The position numbers and the translations under genes are program-made. DNA of 64,000 nt from Nostoc sp. UHCC 0870 (GTDB lineage: Bacteria; Cyanobacteriota; Cyanobacteriia; Cyanobacteriales; Nostocaceae): the NCBI RefSeq assembly GCF_022063185.1, contig NZ_CP091913.1, positions 2,357,501-2,421,500 on the forward strand, written 5' to 3'. The number at the start of each line of letters is the position of its first letter. Position 1 is the stretch's first letter. The notes under the pieces are model-generated. The model made no database searches and was not told where the DNA came from. It saw only the letters and a list, made by a program, of their open reading frames with translations. Positions 46,949-56,577 of this stretch are shown here, in pieces.

Positions 46949-47029
46949 AGTAGGGTGTGTTGGGCGTAAGCCGCAACGCACCGAAGGCGTTGGGGAAGGT
47001 GCGTTACGCTGTCGCTAACACACCCTACT
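46949..47029. repeat. 81-bp repeat with 13-bp inverted ends
   Basis: AGTAGGGTGTGTT (46949-46961) pairs perfectly with AACACACCCTACT (47017-47029). The interior holds GTGCGTTACGC modules also seen near 27540. A related sequence lies at 55950-56010. Confidence 0.8.
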
Positions 47030-47218
47030 GGACTATTTATCTGTTCAAAAATCAAATATGAGTCCTATAAATTATCAGAGTTAATACTGAATAATGCTTT
47101 TACTTAAAAAAGTGTCTAATATTACTAATAGCTAAACAAAGTTTTTGTAGCTTATAATACAGATTTTTTAAAAATTTCTTGACTAAATTATTTACTTGAG
47201 CTTAAATTCAACAAATTG

Positions 47219-47265
47219 AAACCCCTCCAGCCTTAATTCAACACCTGATAAGACTGAAGGGGTTA
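47219..47265 (-). terminator. Possible terminator hairpin downstream of the RRM gene
   Basis: AACCCCTCCAGCCTT pairs with AAGACTGAAGGGGTT at 13 of 15 positions. On the minus strand it is followed by TTTCAATTTG. It lies about 290 bp past the RRM gene stop. Confidence 0.45.
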
Positions 47266-47320
47266 TTAATTAAAAATTGGACTTCTTTCTGGGAAAGAAA
47301 GTACCAAAAAGTTTGCTGTA

Positions 47321-47401
47321 ATGAGATTTGATTCCAGTCGAGGAGTTGTTCCTTGCCCTCACTCTGGTAATGATGACTCTGGAAGATTCAGAAACGGTTG
47401 A
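47321..47401 (+). CDS. Possible 26-residue small protein
   Basis: The frame ATG at 47321 to TGA at 47401 reads MRFDSSRGVVPCPHSGNDD and ends SGRFRNG. A second frame shifted by one base (ATG at 47371 or 47374) reads MTLEDSETVDKLTKLSQVGG and ends in TAG. Neither has a clear ribosome binding site. I do not recognise either; they lie in an otherwise gene-free stretch. Confidence 0.2.
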   Translation: MRFDSSRGVVPCPHSGNDDSGRFRNG

Positions 47402-47558
47402 TAAGTTAACTAAACTAAGTCAGGTCGGGGGAAGGCCATCGAACTCACAATCATAGCTATAATCAACCCACTGTTGAGCCATGACGGGAACGTTAGCAAT
47501 TAAAAATTAAAAATCAAATAACTTTGACTTTTAATTTTTAATCATTCACCCCTTTCAC

Positions 47559-48056
47559 CTAGTTTGTGGTTTGAGCAGCCAGCATTTGCTTGAGCTTTTC
47601 TAATTCAGAAGCCCAACGTGGATCTGGACGAACTGCATCTGAATCAGATGTAGTTGTACTAGTTTCACGTCCACCACCACCGCGACGAGACTTCTTAGCA
47701 CCTTTGTCACGGCGACTACTACCGCCTTCTTTGTTGGCTCTAGGAGTGGGAGTAGCAGTAGCAGCAGGTGTTGGTGCTGCTGGCTCTTCTCCTTCCTCAC
47801 CTTTTGTCCGAGGTAACGCTTTCTCTAACTTGATAGGTGTTTCTTTGAACATCTGACCATTATACTTTTCTATAATTTGGTCAGCTTGTTCGTCATTATT
47901 GACTGTTAGAAAACCAAAACCCCGGCATTTGCCAGTTTTACGGTCTTTGATTAACTTAGTGGTGACAGCATCACCTTCTTCTGCAAAAACTGCTTGCAGT
48001 TCTTGACGGTCTATTTCTTCTTTTGGCAAATTGCCTATATATAGGCGAACGGACAT
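47559..48056 (-). CDS. RRM RNA-binding protein
   Basis: The 165-residue protein has one RNA-recognition motif (residues 3-82): RNP2 LYIGNLP, RNP1 CRGFGFLTV. A long disordered, Ala/Pro-Thr and Lys/Arg-Gly tail (RRDKGAKKSRRGGGGRE) follows. A final helix (RWASELEKLKQMLAAQ) closes it. Cyanobacterial Rbp proteins are often cold-induced and some localise mRNAs to thylakoids; the long tail makes this one larger than the usual 80-105 residue type. A 740-bp AT-rich region upstream may hold a long leader. Confidence 0.9.
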   Translation of the reverse strand: MSVRLYIGNLPKEEIDRQELQAVFAEEGDAVTTKLIKDRKTGKCRGFGFLTVNNDEQADQIIEKYNGQMFKETPIKLEKALPRTKGEEGEEPAAPTPAATATPTPRANKEGGSSRRDKGAKKSRRGGGGRETSTTTSDSDAVRPDPRWASELEKLKQMLAAQTTN

Positions 48057-48799
48057 GAACTATACCTCCAGAGTTGAATGAACATGGCAAGGCAAGAAAA
48101 CAATTGCTTGGCATTGGCTTTTAAATGCTATTGACCAAGACTGCCATAAACCAATTTTTTTACTCCAAACTGTCAACCTATACAATACAGTTTTTTGTTG
48201 GGATCAAGCGTATTGAATCCAAAAGCGCATACAACGCTCTGTTAGTACCACCTTAATTCTAAAAGTTGTAAATTTGTTTTTAATTGTCTCTTGCCATCAG
48301 CATTTTTTTGCAATGCCTTTGCCCGCAGAATTAAATACCATCCCTTAGATTACCACGGTATTTTCTACGTAGCTAGTTCAGCATATACTTTTTTTGCAAT
48401 AGTGTGATTGCATCGTAGCATAAAATACATATTTTCTCAAGAAAGAATATTGAATAGTCGGAAACAAAAACCAGCCATTGGCTGGTTGATTCCCTGCTGT
48501 GTTGGGAGGATAAACATCAATAGATTGGCGCAGACAGCTAACGGCAGTTACCAAGCTGGAACGCTAAGTTATTTCAGTTATCAATGATTTTGTAAATAAA
48601 TGTAACACTTCCAAAGAAAATTTGCAATATTTATTTACATTTGATGATTGGGCATTGGTCAACCCCTTCCCTGGGGGACGCTTTGTGAATAATGTATAAT
48701 CTTCGAGATGTTTCGCTTGGCTCAACATGACAGCTTCAGCATTTATGCAAGAGGTCTAGTGAAACAAATCCAAAATTCGTTAACTTTGGCGTAGCGGCG
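48057..48799. other. Intergenic region upstream of the RRM gene
   Basis: It is 743 bp long with the terminator at 48469-48487 near the middle. The left part should contain the RRM promoter and leader. I see no reading frame or RNA gene I can support. Confidence 0.5.
48469..48487 (-). terminator. Terminator of the M48-like gene
   Basis: On the minus strand AACCAGCCA-A-TGGCTGGTT is followed by TTTGTTT. It lies about 310 bp after the stop of the gene at 48800. Confidence 0.7.
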
Positions 48800-51001
48800 T
48801 TAGCCTGTGAGAAAAATATAAGCACCCAAAGCCTGGGCTGCAACAGCTATAACAGTAGACCAGATGGGATGGGGGCTATTGAGGGTTTTACCATTTTGAG
48901 TTTGCAGGGTTTGGATATCTACCCAGGGTGTTGCACCTCGACGAAACCAGCCTGTAACTATCACTTGGCGACCAATTAATTCTTGATGATAGATTGGTTG
49001 TCCTAACCAGGAAACATGGTGTAGTTTCACTAAACCTGTGTTGGACTGTAAAATTAAGTCTTGGGCTAAAGCGTTACTAATGCCGGGACGACCTAATAAC
49101 TTACCGACAAAACGCACCTTGACGCTATCGATGGGGATGCTGGAGGGGTTGGCTAACAGGTAAGGTAACTGTTCATCGCCGTGGACGCTATTAGCTTTAA
49201 TGTCTGGAAAAAAGGAGTTCATCCTGATTACCATACCGATACTAAAGCAGATGAGTAGAGAACCGATCACGAATGACCAATCTTCGTAAATCCACTTGAG
49301 ATTTAAAAACTTGAGTGCAAAAGCAGTTTGCCAAGCTGACCAAATCAAACCCGCAAACAAAAAACCTAGGAGAATCCCTAGGAATGGTGCAATTTGTAAT
49401 AAGAAAGATTGACGGGTAACGGTCAATGCTTGTTGACTGAGGGATTGCTGGCTAGCTAGATGTAATTCGGGGTCTATATGCCAGTACCGTGCTATTTGAC
49501 ATAGACGTTCAATGCGATCGCCTATTAACGGATGGGTGTTATTCAGGGTCAACCAACGCCGATAGGGATTTGTATTATCCCACATCAACATTGATTCAAA
49601 GTTGAGATGACCGGCAATGCTACCCAAAGTAATACTTTGTTGATAACTAACTGGCAATAATATATTTAAGCTTTCTAACTGCCAACTGGTGGATTCTGAT
49701 TTTTGGATATCAGCAGCAATGCCAATGGTAATTTTGAGTAAGGCGCGAATCAAACCATTGGGATTACCGGTGATTTCGGCGGCGAGGCGATCGCTATGAT
49801 AAGGACGCAAGCGCGAATATAGTAATGTCGTCCCAGTCAGCACACACCATAAACCATAGATAAGACTAGAGACGATGGTAAACGGCCAATGCCATATACT
49901 CTTAGCTGATGTATTTCCCCAAAGAGCAACTTGCTGATAGAGTTTATAAATTGGTAGCGTTACCAACAGTATTAAAGACATCAGGACAAAATCTTTGTAA
50001 GTGATTTGTCCTAGTTGCGCTGCATAGATGGTAGCAATTTCATCATCTGCTAATTGATCTAACAGACCTTGGCTGACGACAATTCGCGCATTTCTGGGTA
50101 AAGTGCCATAGGTGAGGGCTATGGGTGCAGATGTTGGTAAAATTCGCAGTTGGGGCGATGGCCAGTGGCGTTGTTGGCAGTAGCGATGCAGCACACGGGG
50201 CGTTTCTCGACTATGGTTGTGTAGAATATCTTTTGATAACTCACGCTGACCATAAAACTCTCCTAACAACCAATCTAATAACCAAGGCGAGAGGGCGATC
50301 GCCATGAACAAAACAGTAATTAAGACTGGGGTAGGATCACGATAGAGCAACTGCAATGGCTCTAAATAAGGCAGTTTAACCAAAGTCCAGTTAATTGTAC
50401 CCGTTGCCAACTTAAACAGTTCTCGCAACACCCAAAACAGTGCCATGAATGTGCCTGCTGCTAGGAGTCGCAAGGGTATTAAACTTGGTTTTTGTAGAGG
50501 TTGCCAGACTTTGGCGCGTTTGGCTTGTCGCCAATAAATGCCAAATTCTTTAGTTTTGGCGTAACCTGTTGTGTCAATTAATGGGTTAGCGGCTAAATTT
50601 TGTCTGTCAATAAATGTATTTTGAAACCCCACAGAGGGCAAAGCAGATGAATAGCTAGCTTTGGCTTGGGCTGGCTGCTGCTTTGATACTTGTTTAACCT
50701 GGGTATTGTCTGATTTTTTGCGCTTTGTTTTGCTTTTTGTGAGGTGTACAAGAGCCGTTTTTGCCCATTCTTTCACCTTGGGGTTTTGACTGTCAGTGAG
50801 GGACTGACAAAGGGCGATCGCCTTGCGAACTTCACCACAGCGTGCATAGGCCATCACTAACCCTACCCTAGCTTGCAGACTAGCAGTTTCATTGCCCTGA
50901 TGACTTGCTAAAGGTTCTAATTGAGCGATCGCTGCTTGATAATTTCCTTGTTTGAGGGCAACTAAACCAGCCTCCAAAGACGATTTAGCGTGTGAAGGCA
51001 T
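48800..51001 (-). CDS. M48-like membrane protein lacking the HExxH motif
   Basis: The 733-residue protein has a TPR-like N-terminus (residues 1-95, LEAGLVALKQGNYQAAIAQLEPL) and a basic linker. About two hydrophobic segments (183-250) precede an M48/Ste24-like domain with LPRNARIVVSQGLLDQLADDEIATIYAAQLGQI. In active M48 proteases this site reads AHELGHI; here both His and the Glu are replaced (AAQLGQI). Two more pairs of membrane helices follow. The C-terminus (about 630-733) resembles a small beta domain. It is therefore a probable pseudopeptidase, and a scaffold or regulatory role is an inference. Confidence 0.8.
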   Translation of the reverse strand: MPSHAKSSLEAGLVALKQGNYQAAIAQLEPLASHQGNETASLQARVGLVMAYARCGEVRKAIALCQSLTDSQNPKVKEWAKTALVHLTKSKTKRKKSDNTQVKQVSKQQPAQAKASYSSALPSVGFQNTFIDRQNLAANPLIDTTGYAKTKEFGIYWRQAKRAKVWQPLQKPSLIPLRLLAAGTFMALFWVLRELFKLATGTINWTLVKLPYLEPLQLLYRDPTPVLITVLFMAIALSPWLLDWLLGEFYGQRELSKDILHNHSRETPRVLHRYCQQRHWPSPQLRILPTSAPIALTYGTLPRNARIVVSQGLLDQLADDEIATIYAAQLGQITYKDFVLMSLILLVTLPIYKLYQQVALWGNTSAKSIWHWPFTIVSSLIYGLWCVLTGTTLLYSRLRPYHSDRLAAEITGNPNGLIRALLKITIGIAADIQKSESTSWQLESLNILLPVSYQQSITLGSIAGHLNFESMLMWDNTNPYRRWLTLNNTHPLIGDRIERLCQIARYWHIDPELHLASQQSLSQQALTVTRQSFLLQIAPFLGILLGFLFAGLIWSAWQTAFALKFLNLKWIYEDWSFVIGSLLICFSIGMVIRMNSFFPDIKANSVHGDEQLPYLLANPSSIPIDSVKVRFVGKLLGRPGISNALAQDLILQSNTGLVKLHHVSWLGQPIYHQELIGRQVIVTGWFRRGATPWVDIQTLQTQNGKTLNSPHPIWSTVIAVAAQALGAYIFLTG

Positions 51002-51122
51002 AGAAATTTTGACACTCCATCTGTGTGATTTGCTCCACGGTTATAGCAAAGCGCGAATCAACAGATGCCGTGTACATCAACCCAGAGATTTCTATCAGAA
51101 GGCAGAAGGCTAATATTTCTAC

Positions 51123-51211
51123 TACTCAGAACTCAGAACTCAGCACTCAGCACTCAGCACTCAGCACTCAGCACTCAGAACTCAGCACTCAGCACTCAGC
51201 ACTCAGCACTC
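51123..51211. repeat. STRR heptamer array (ACTCAGC/ACTCAGA)
   Basis: About 12 units lie between the M48-like gene and prfC, ending 2 bp from the prfC stop. Confidence 0.9.
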
Positions 51212-51213
51212 AC

Positions 51214-52842
51214 TTACTCTTCCTCTACTTTTTGACTAGAAAACACTGGGGCGATCGCGCTGAGTTTCAACTCTGGATGATCTCCCTGTAACTGTTGACA
51301 GTTCCATTCATTGCGGAACAGTAAAACTGGGCGACCCATGCTGTCTTTGACTGTGGTCGTGTTAAATATACGTCCCACCTTATTCAAGGCTTCCCAGCCA
51401 CCTTCTACCCAACGAGCGACGCTGTAGGGTAGTAGTTCCAGCAGGGTTTCTACACCATACTCGTTTTGTAAGCGAAACTGCACCACCTCGAACTGTAGCT
51501 GACCCACAGCTGCCATAATGGGGTCGCGTTTAGCTTCATCATTTGAATACATAATCTGGACTGCACCCTCTTCTCGCAATTCGGAGATGCCCTTTTGGAA
51601 TTGCTTAAACTTCGAGGGGTTGGGATTGCGAAGAGACGCAAAAAGTTCTGGTGAAAAATACGGAATCCCTTCATATTCCAGCTTTTGCCCCGTATAAATT
51701 GTATCGCCGATCGCAAAAACACCTGGATTATTTAAACCGATTACATCACCTGGATAAGCCGTATCAATGGATTCGCGTTCTTGAGCAAAGAGTTTTTGCG
51801 GTCTTGATAACCGTACTACTTTGCCAGTGCGAGCATGATTAACTGTCATATCTTTTTCAAACTTACCAGTGCAGACCCGGATAAAAGCAACGCGATCGCG
51901 ATGTTTTGGGTCCATGTTGGCTTGCAGTTTGAAAACGAACCCTGAAAATTCTGGATAAGTGGGGGGTACTTCGCCGAGGCTACTTGTATGGACACCTGGT
52001 TTAAGCGCGTAGTCGAGGAAGTTCTTTAGAAATAACTCTACCCCAAAGTTTGTCATTGCGCTACCAAAGAAAACTGGGGTCATTTTTCCTTGATGGATCA
52101 AATCTAAATCTAGTTCTGGCCCTACCCCTTCTAATAGTTCTAAATCATTTTTGAGTTGGTAGTACAAATCCTGTTCCAGTAGTTCCTCAACTTTGGGGTC
52201 GCCCAAGTCTACAGTAGTATCGCGGGCTTCTTTACTGCCGTGTGCGCTGCGTTCAAATAGGTGAATTTGTTGCTGATGTCTGTCAAAAACACCTTTAAAG
52301 CGATCGCCCATCCCAATCGGCCAGTTGACTGCATAAGTTTGCAAACCCAACTCTTGCTCAATTTCATCCAACAGTTCCAGTGGTTCTCTACCCGGACGAT
52401 CCAACTTGTTAATAAATGTAAAGATTGGTAAACCTCGCAGTTTACAAACCTCAAATAATTTCCGTGTTTGGGGTTCAAGACCTTTAGCCACATCAATTAA
52501 CATCACAGCATTATCAGCCGCCGCCAGAGTCCGATAAGTATCTTCACTGAAATCTTGGTGTCCCGGCGTATCAAGTAAATTAATTTGGCAGTCTTTATAT
52601 TCAAACTGCAATACTGTAGAGGTAATAGAAATACCCCGTTGTTGCTCCATCGCCATCCAGTCAGAAGTCGCCTTACGTTGCGCCCGACGAGCCTTAACAG
52701 CACCCGCCTCATGAATTGCGCCCCCGTACAGTAGTAGCTTTTCCGTCAGAGTAGTTTTACCAGCATCAGGGTGAGAGATAATCGCAAAATTGCGGCGAAG
52801 TTCAACTGCTTGACTAAGCTCCGTCTGAAGTTCAGTTGACAT
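51214..52842 (-). CDS. prfC: Peptide chain release factor 3
   Basis: The 542-residue translational GTPase recycles RF1/RF2 after termination. It has G1 [16 protein letters not shown]2 [14 protein letters not shown]3 [18 protein letters not shown] and G4 [12 protein letters not shown]. The RF3-specific domains follow (LAEVP-like [46 protein letters not shown] and the C-terminal [18 protein letters not shown]). Length is normal. Confidence 0.96.
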   Translation of the reverse strand: MSTELQTELSQAVELRRNFAIISHPDAGKTTLTEKLLLYGGAIHEAGAVKARRAQRKATSDWMAMEQQRGISITSTVLQFEYKDCQINLLDTPGHQDFSEDTYRTLAAADNAVMLIDVAKGLEPQTRKLFEVCKLRGLPIFTFINKLDRPGREPLELLDEIEQELGLQTYAVNWPIGMGDRFKGVFDRHQQQIHLFERSAHGSKEARDTTVDLGDPKVEELLEQDLYYQLKNDLELLEGVGPELDLDLIHQGKMTPVFFGSAMTNFGVELFLKNFLDYALKPGVHTSSLGEVPPTYPEFSGFVFKLQANMDPKHRDRVAFIRVCTGKFEKDMTVNHARTGKVVRLSRPQKLFAQERESIDTAYPGDVIGLNNPGVFAIGDTIYTGQKLEYEGIPYFSPELFASLRNPNPSKFKQFQKGISELREEGAVQIMYSNDEAKRDPIMAAVGQLQFEVVQFRLQNEYGVETLLELLPYSVARWVEGGWEALNKVGRIFNTTTVKDSMGRPVLLFRNEWNCQQLQGDHPELKLSAIAPVFSSQKVEEE

Positions 52843-53516
52843 AGTATTTTATTGAGTTCCTTGTTACGTTACTTAACTTAATTTTTTCTACTTTAGCGAG
52901 TCCCTTCATCTTAAAACAACGAAGCTCATCACAAATAATGCAAAATTTAAAAGTATTTATGCAACCGTAACATTCCAACTACTGCCACAAACTCACAAAA
53001 AACTCTCAGCGCACCTTTGCGAATACCTCCGCGCCACTTTGCGTTTAAATTTACACCTAAACAACCGCAAGAGAAACTTTTAATAAAAATTATCATAAAA
53101 CTTCCCAAAAAATTGAGAATTTATAATAGTAAGATTGAACGTTAATTCATATTTTCAAAAGACAAAATCAAAGATTTGTTTATAGCCTTTCCTAATGACA
53201 TGAGGCATATCATAGCCCCCTCCTCGCTTGCGGGGAGGGGGTTGGGGGTGGGGTTCTTCTACCTCACTAAAGCGAGAACCGCTATATCCTCATGCTGGAA
53301 ACAGACATCAACCACATTAGATTTTGAATACTCAATCCAAAATCTCAAATGCTTCTGCCTCCTGTAGAATACAAAATTGCCCCACAGCTTGATCAGGAGT
53401 AGGGCAAAGGACAGTTAAGCACTGTCTGTAGTCTGTCCGACAATAACAGAGTTTTATCTGACTTTTGTGACGGTTTATCTTGTGTCCATTATATTCCTAC
53501 TTTTTCACAGAAATTT
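52843..53516. other. Intergenic region between divergent prfC and hemB
   Basis: AT-rich, with the 75-bp dispersed repeat at 53212-53286. Both promoters must lie here, at the outer ends. No gene or RNA is seen. Confidence 0.5.
53212..53286. repeat. 75-bp dispersed repeat, copy 2 (empty site)
   Basis: It is almost identical to 34930-35004. Together with the preceding TTTCCTAATGACATGAGGC, it shows the uninterrupted form of the site into which the 91-bp MITE jumped at 34835. Confidence 0.85.
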
Positions 53517-54497
53517 ATGTTTCCCACCCATCGCCCCCGCCGTCTGCGTACCCATCCCCAACTGCGCCGGATGGTACGAGAAACCGTAATCACAACAAAT
53601 GATTTAATCTACCCCTTATTTGCTGTACCAGGCGAGAGCATTGCCAAAGAAGTCAAATCAATGCCTGGAGTGTACCAACTTTCCGTAGATAAAATTGTCG
53701 AAGAAGCCAAAGAAGTTTATGACTTAGGCATTCCCGCCATCATTTTATTTGGTATTCCTGCCGACAAAGACACAGATGCAACCGGTGCTTGGCATGATTG
53801 CGGCATTGTCCAGAAAGCAGCCACAGCAGTAAAATCAGCAGTACCGGATTTGATTGTCATTGCCGACACTTGTTTGTGTGAATACACCAGTCATGGACAC
53901 TGCGGTTATCTGCAAGTTGGTGACTTGACAGGAAGAGTTCTCAACGACCCCACTTTAGAGCTACTGAAAAAGACAGCCGTTTCCCAAGCTCAAGCAGGTG
54001 CTGACATTATCGCGCCCTCCGGGATGATGGATGGCTTTGTCCAAGCAATTCGTGTTGCTTTAGATGAAGCAGGATTCCAAGACACCCCCATTTTGTCCTA
54101 TGCTGCTAAGTATGCTTCGGCTTACTATGGGCCATTTAGAGATGCAGCCGATTCAACACCCCAATTTGGCGACAGAAGAACCTACCAAATGGACCCCGGT
54201 AACGCGCGTGAGGCGATTAAAGAAATTGAGCTAGACATTGCCGAAGGTGCGGATATGCTCATGGTCAAGCCAGCCTTAGCATACATGGATATCATCTGGC
54301 GTGTGAAAGAAGCCTGTAACTTACCTGTAGCTGCTTACAACGTTTCTGGTGAATATTCAATGGTCAAAGCTGCGGCTTTGAATGGTTGGATTGATGAAGA
54401 GCGTGTAGTCATGGAAACCTTAACCAGTTTCAAACGTGCTGGTGCAGACTTGATATTAACCTACCACGCCAAAGATGCAGCTAGATGGTTGCGATAA
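53517..54497 (+). CDS. hemB: Delta-aminolevulinic acid dehydratase (porphobilinogen synthase)
   Basis: The 326-residue enzyme condenses two 5-aminolevulinates to porphobilinogen, for heme and chlorophyll. It shows [17 protein letters not shown], the zinc-site-type motif [22 protein letters not shown], the first active Lys in [15 protein letters not shown] and the Schiff-base Lys in [15 protein letters not shown]. Length is normal. The next gene downstream is a convergent transposon. Confidence 0.96.
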   Translation: MFPTHRPRRLRTHPQLRRMVRETVITTNDLIYPLFAVPGESIAKEVKSMPGVYQLSVDKIVEEAKEVYDLGIPAIILFGIPADKDTDATGAWHDCGIVQKAATAVKSAVPDLIVIADTCLCEYTSHGHCGYLQVGDLTGRVLNDPTLELLKKTAVSQAQAGADIIAPSGMMDGFVQAIRVALDEAGFQDTPILSYAAKYASAYYGPFRDAADSTPQFGDRRTYQMDPGNAREAIKEIELDIAEGADMLMVKPALAYMDIIWRVKEACNLPVAAYNVSGEYSMVKAAALNGWIDEERVVMETLTSFKRAGADLILTYHAKDAARWLR

Positions 54498-54536
54498 GCT
54501 ACGATTTATCCTTGTGAGAGACGTTTTGACACTCGC

Positions 54537-55850
54537 CGCAATAAATTGACGGCGATTCTAGCGGTTGTCCAAGTGAGGGATAAATCCACCCACTTGGACA
54601 GTTCACACTAATAGGGGACTGTCATTGACCCCACCCTCTGCATCGACTGTACCCATTGCAGATACAGCTTCCTGAAGACCCAGAGGGCATGACAAACCTA
54701 TCCACTGACCTATATTACTGGCCGCATTAAAATCAGCATTACACCTATACCCGTCATAGCCTCTAAACCAATTCCCATTCCTCACACCCAGCACTCCGTT
54801 GCGGTGGTCAGTTTTACTAGTGTATGGGGCAGGTATGGATTCAACGGGTACACCCGCACGAATTGCTTTGTATCGAGTGAAAAATTCCAGCTGATAGAAC
54901 GCCCATGTATCGCGGTTGTTTGCAGCGTCAGATTTAGTTTTCTGTTTCTGCTTCATTGTCTGACGACACCCAGACAAATCTTCAAACCGCAACCCCATTC
55001 CAAAGTCACTGGCGAACTGCACCAACTGCTTTGAAATCACATGGTTAATATGGGTCATGATACGTCTTTCACGTTGCTCTAGTCGTTTCACTTCCTTCAG
55101 CTGTTTGGCTTGTTGTAACTTGCGGCGAGTGCGTTGAAACTGTCTTCTTAGTCCCTTAACTCGTCCGCCCCGCCAAAACTTACCAAAACCATTAGGCAGT
55201 GCCGCCACAGCAATATTTGTTTGTCCTCTGTCTACTCCCATCCAGCCTTTGACTAATTGTGGTACAGCAACTTGCATTGACACACTAATCAGTGCATACC
55301 AAATTCCTTTTTTAGATTTGTATAACTTGAGAGAACCTAATTTAGCCTCTCCCGAAATCACTTTATCTAAAACATCAGTATGCGAACCTTGGTGAATAGA
55401 TAGAGGTATCCGCCCTTTCCGTCCTCTCAATAAATTGAAAGCAACGGTGTAGAAATTGCCTTGCTTAGATATCTCGAAATTTTGATTATTAGTTTCTAGC
55501 CAAACTCGCTTAAATCGCTTGACTTTTGTTTTTGCGTTTGTATTACGAATAGTTTGGTTAATCCAAGCTGAACCTATTTCTACATGGCGAAAGGCAGAAC
55601 TGGTCAACTTAGCACGTTCTTTTTTATCGATTAAAAGCAAGTCGTTAGCCACTTGAGTATTGATGGTAGTTAGCCTTTCAAGCTCAAGGGCTTTTACTTG
55701 ATTTAGTCGATAAAAAGGTAGTTTTAATGTTAAGGTTAGTTCTGACATGACTGTATCTTACAATATCTGTAAGATAAGGACAAATGAATTTGTCCTGTTC
55801 GCTTATATCCCCCGGTTAAACACACGGGGGCTTTACGCATCACTCTCGTA
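54537..55850. mobile_element. IS200/IS605-type element carrying only tnpB
   Basis: The tnpB gene is bracketed by structured ends. Right of the stop (54566-54600) TGTCCAAGTG pairs with CACTTGGACA, with an inner GGAT-AA-ATCC; next to it is CGCCG-N11-CGGCG (about 54536-54556). Upstream of the start lie ATCTTACA-N5-TGTAAGAT (about 55755-55776) and a CCCCCG...CGGGGG hairpin (about 55809-55831). No tnpA is present. The 3' structured region next to the stop is where an omega/reRNA guide would lie. Exact ends are approximate. Confidence 0.65.
54603..55748 (-). CDS. tnpB: TnpB RNA-guided nuclease-type protein without zinc-ribbon cysteines
   Basis: The 381-residue protein has the RuvC residues of TnpB: Asp173 in WMGVDRGQTNIAV, Glu256 in GLRFEDLSG, Asp339 in YRCNADFNAASNIG. 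The usual zinc ribbon between the last two (TCxxCG ... CxxCG) reads TDHRNG at 313-318 and RGYDG at 329-333, so all four cysteines are replaced while the spacing is kept. TnpB proteins are RNA-guided DNA endonucleases, ancestors of Cas12. Whether this variant cuts is unknown. The ATG at 55748 follows a hairpin. Confidence 0.88.
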   Translation of the reverse strand: MSELTLTLKLPFYRLNQVKALELERLTTINTQVANDLLLIDKKERAKLTSSAFRHVEIGSAWINQTIRNTNAKTKVKRFKRVWLETNNQNFEISKQGNFYTVAFNLLRGRKGRIPLSIHQGSHTDVLDKVISGEAKLGSLKLYKSKKGIWYALISVSMQVAVPQLVKGWMGVDRGQTNIAVAALPNGFGKFWRGGRVKGLRRQFQRTRRKLQQAKQLKEVKRLEQRERRIMTHINHVISKQLVQFASDFGMGLRFEDLSGCRQTMKQKQKTKSDAANNRDTWAFYQLEFFTRYKAIRAGVPVESIPAPYTSKTDHRNGVLGVRNGNWFRGYDGYRCNADFNAASNIGQWIGLSCPLGLQEAVSAMGTVDAEGGVNDSPLLV

Positions 55851-56072
55851 ATACAGCGTCTCTTAGTACAATTCGTAATGGACTAACGTCCCGCCCCGCT
55901 AACGTAATTCGTAATTAATAGGACTTACGCAACTGGCATATTTTTTATGTAGGGTGTGTGACGCTGCGAAAGTATTGGAACGTAGTCATCAGACTTATAG
56001 CGTCACGCACCAACCATCGATTGTGACACTTGCGTAACTCCTGATTAAGTAGAACCGGGTAAATAATTAAAG

Positions 56073-56188
56073 GTTTGTAGTGAGAACTTTAGTTCTCTCT
56101 GCCAGACGCTCCGCGTTTCCTTCGGAACACTACGTGAACGCGCAGCGTCCCGCAGGGAACAAAAAAGGACTAAAGTCCTTACTACGAA
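56073..56188. repeat. Interrupted copy of the GTAGTAAGGACTTTAGTCCT hairpin family
   Basis: The left arm TTTGTAGTGAGAACTTTAGT and right arm GGACTAAAGTCCTTACTACG flank about 70 bp of a different GC-rich module (GCCAGACGCTCCGCG, ending CCGCAGGGAAC). This suggests one repeat jumped into the loop of another. Confidence 0.65.
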
Positions 56189-56244
56189 ATCAGTCCTAGT
56201 ATTTTTGCATTATTTAACATATAGGACTCATATTTGATTTTTAG

Positions 56245-56496
56245 TTATTGTCTAACTTCCTTAACAATTTGGCTTATTTCTTCCATTGTGGGTTGATTAG
56301 GATCAGGTTCTAAAGTTTCTAATTATTTGAGAAAATCATCTAAATTTACATTTGATTGAGTAATTTTTTCTAAAACAATAGAATTGCCTTGAATAATTAT
56401 TCGGTATTCATCACCAGGTTGCAGTTGAGATTGAATCTCTGGTGGTAAAGTTATTTGTTTTTCGTCAGTCACTCTAATAATTGGATGTGTTTGCAT
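56245..56496 (-). pseudogene. AbrB/SpoVT-type antitoxin with in-frame stop
   Basis: The ATG at 56496 begins MQTHPIIRVTDEKQITLPPE, a swapped-hairpin AbrB DNA-binding domain. It continues LQPGDEYRIIIQGNSIVLEKI. A TAA at 56323-56325 ends it after 57 residues. The same frame continues LETLEPDPNQPTMEEISQIV to a second stop at 56245, giving 82 codons plus the internal stop. The C-terminal part usually binds the toxin. No toxin gene is next to it, so it is an orphan, probably decayed remnant. Confidence 0.75.
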
Positions 56497-56577
56497 AATG
56501 TTTACTATAGGAATGATATTTGATTTGTCAACATATACTTAGAAACCTTTAGAATGTGTGTTACTAAGAGCGTGTTT

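Larger units (their letters stand above)
46571..47558. other. About 1 kb intergenic region with repeat, hairpin and small frames
   Basis: It contains an 81-bp palindromic repeat (46949-47029), a hairpin at 47219-47265, and a stretch (47280-47510) with non-random-looking small plus-strand frames. No tRNA or known RNA is visible. It must contain the promoter of the SPS-like gene at its left end. Confidence 0.5.

Noticed and set aside
47210..47280. Possible tRNA or riboswitch near the 47.2-kb hairpin
   Set aside because: No cloverleaf, T-loop sequence or known aptamer core could be found; a simple stem explains it.
54804..55034. Plus-strand ORF opposite tnpB
   Set aside because: It is antisense to the conserved C-terminal half of TnpB and shows no family features.
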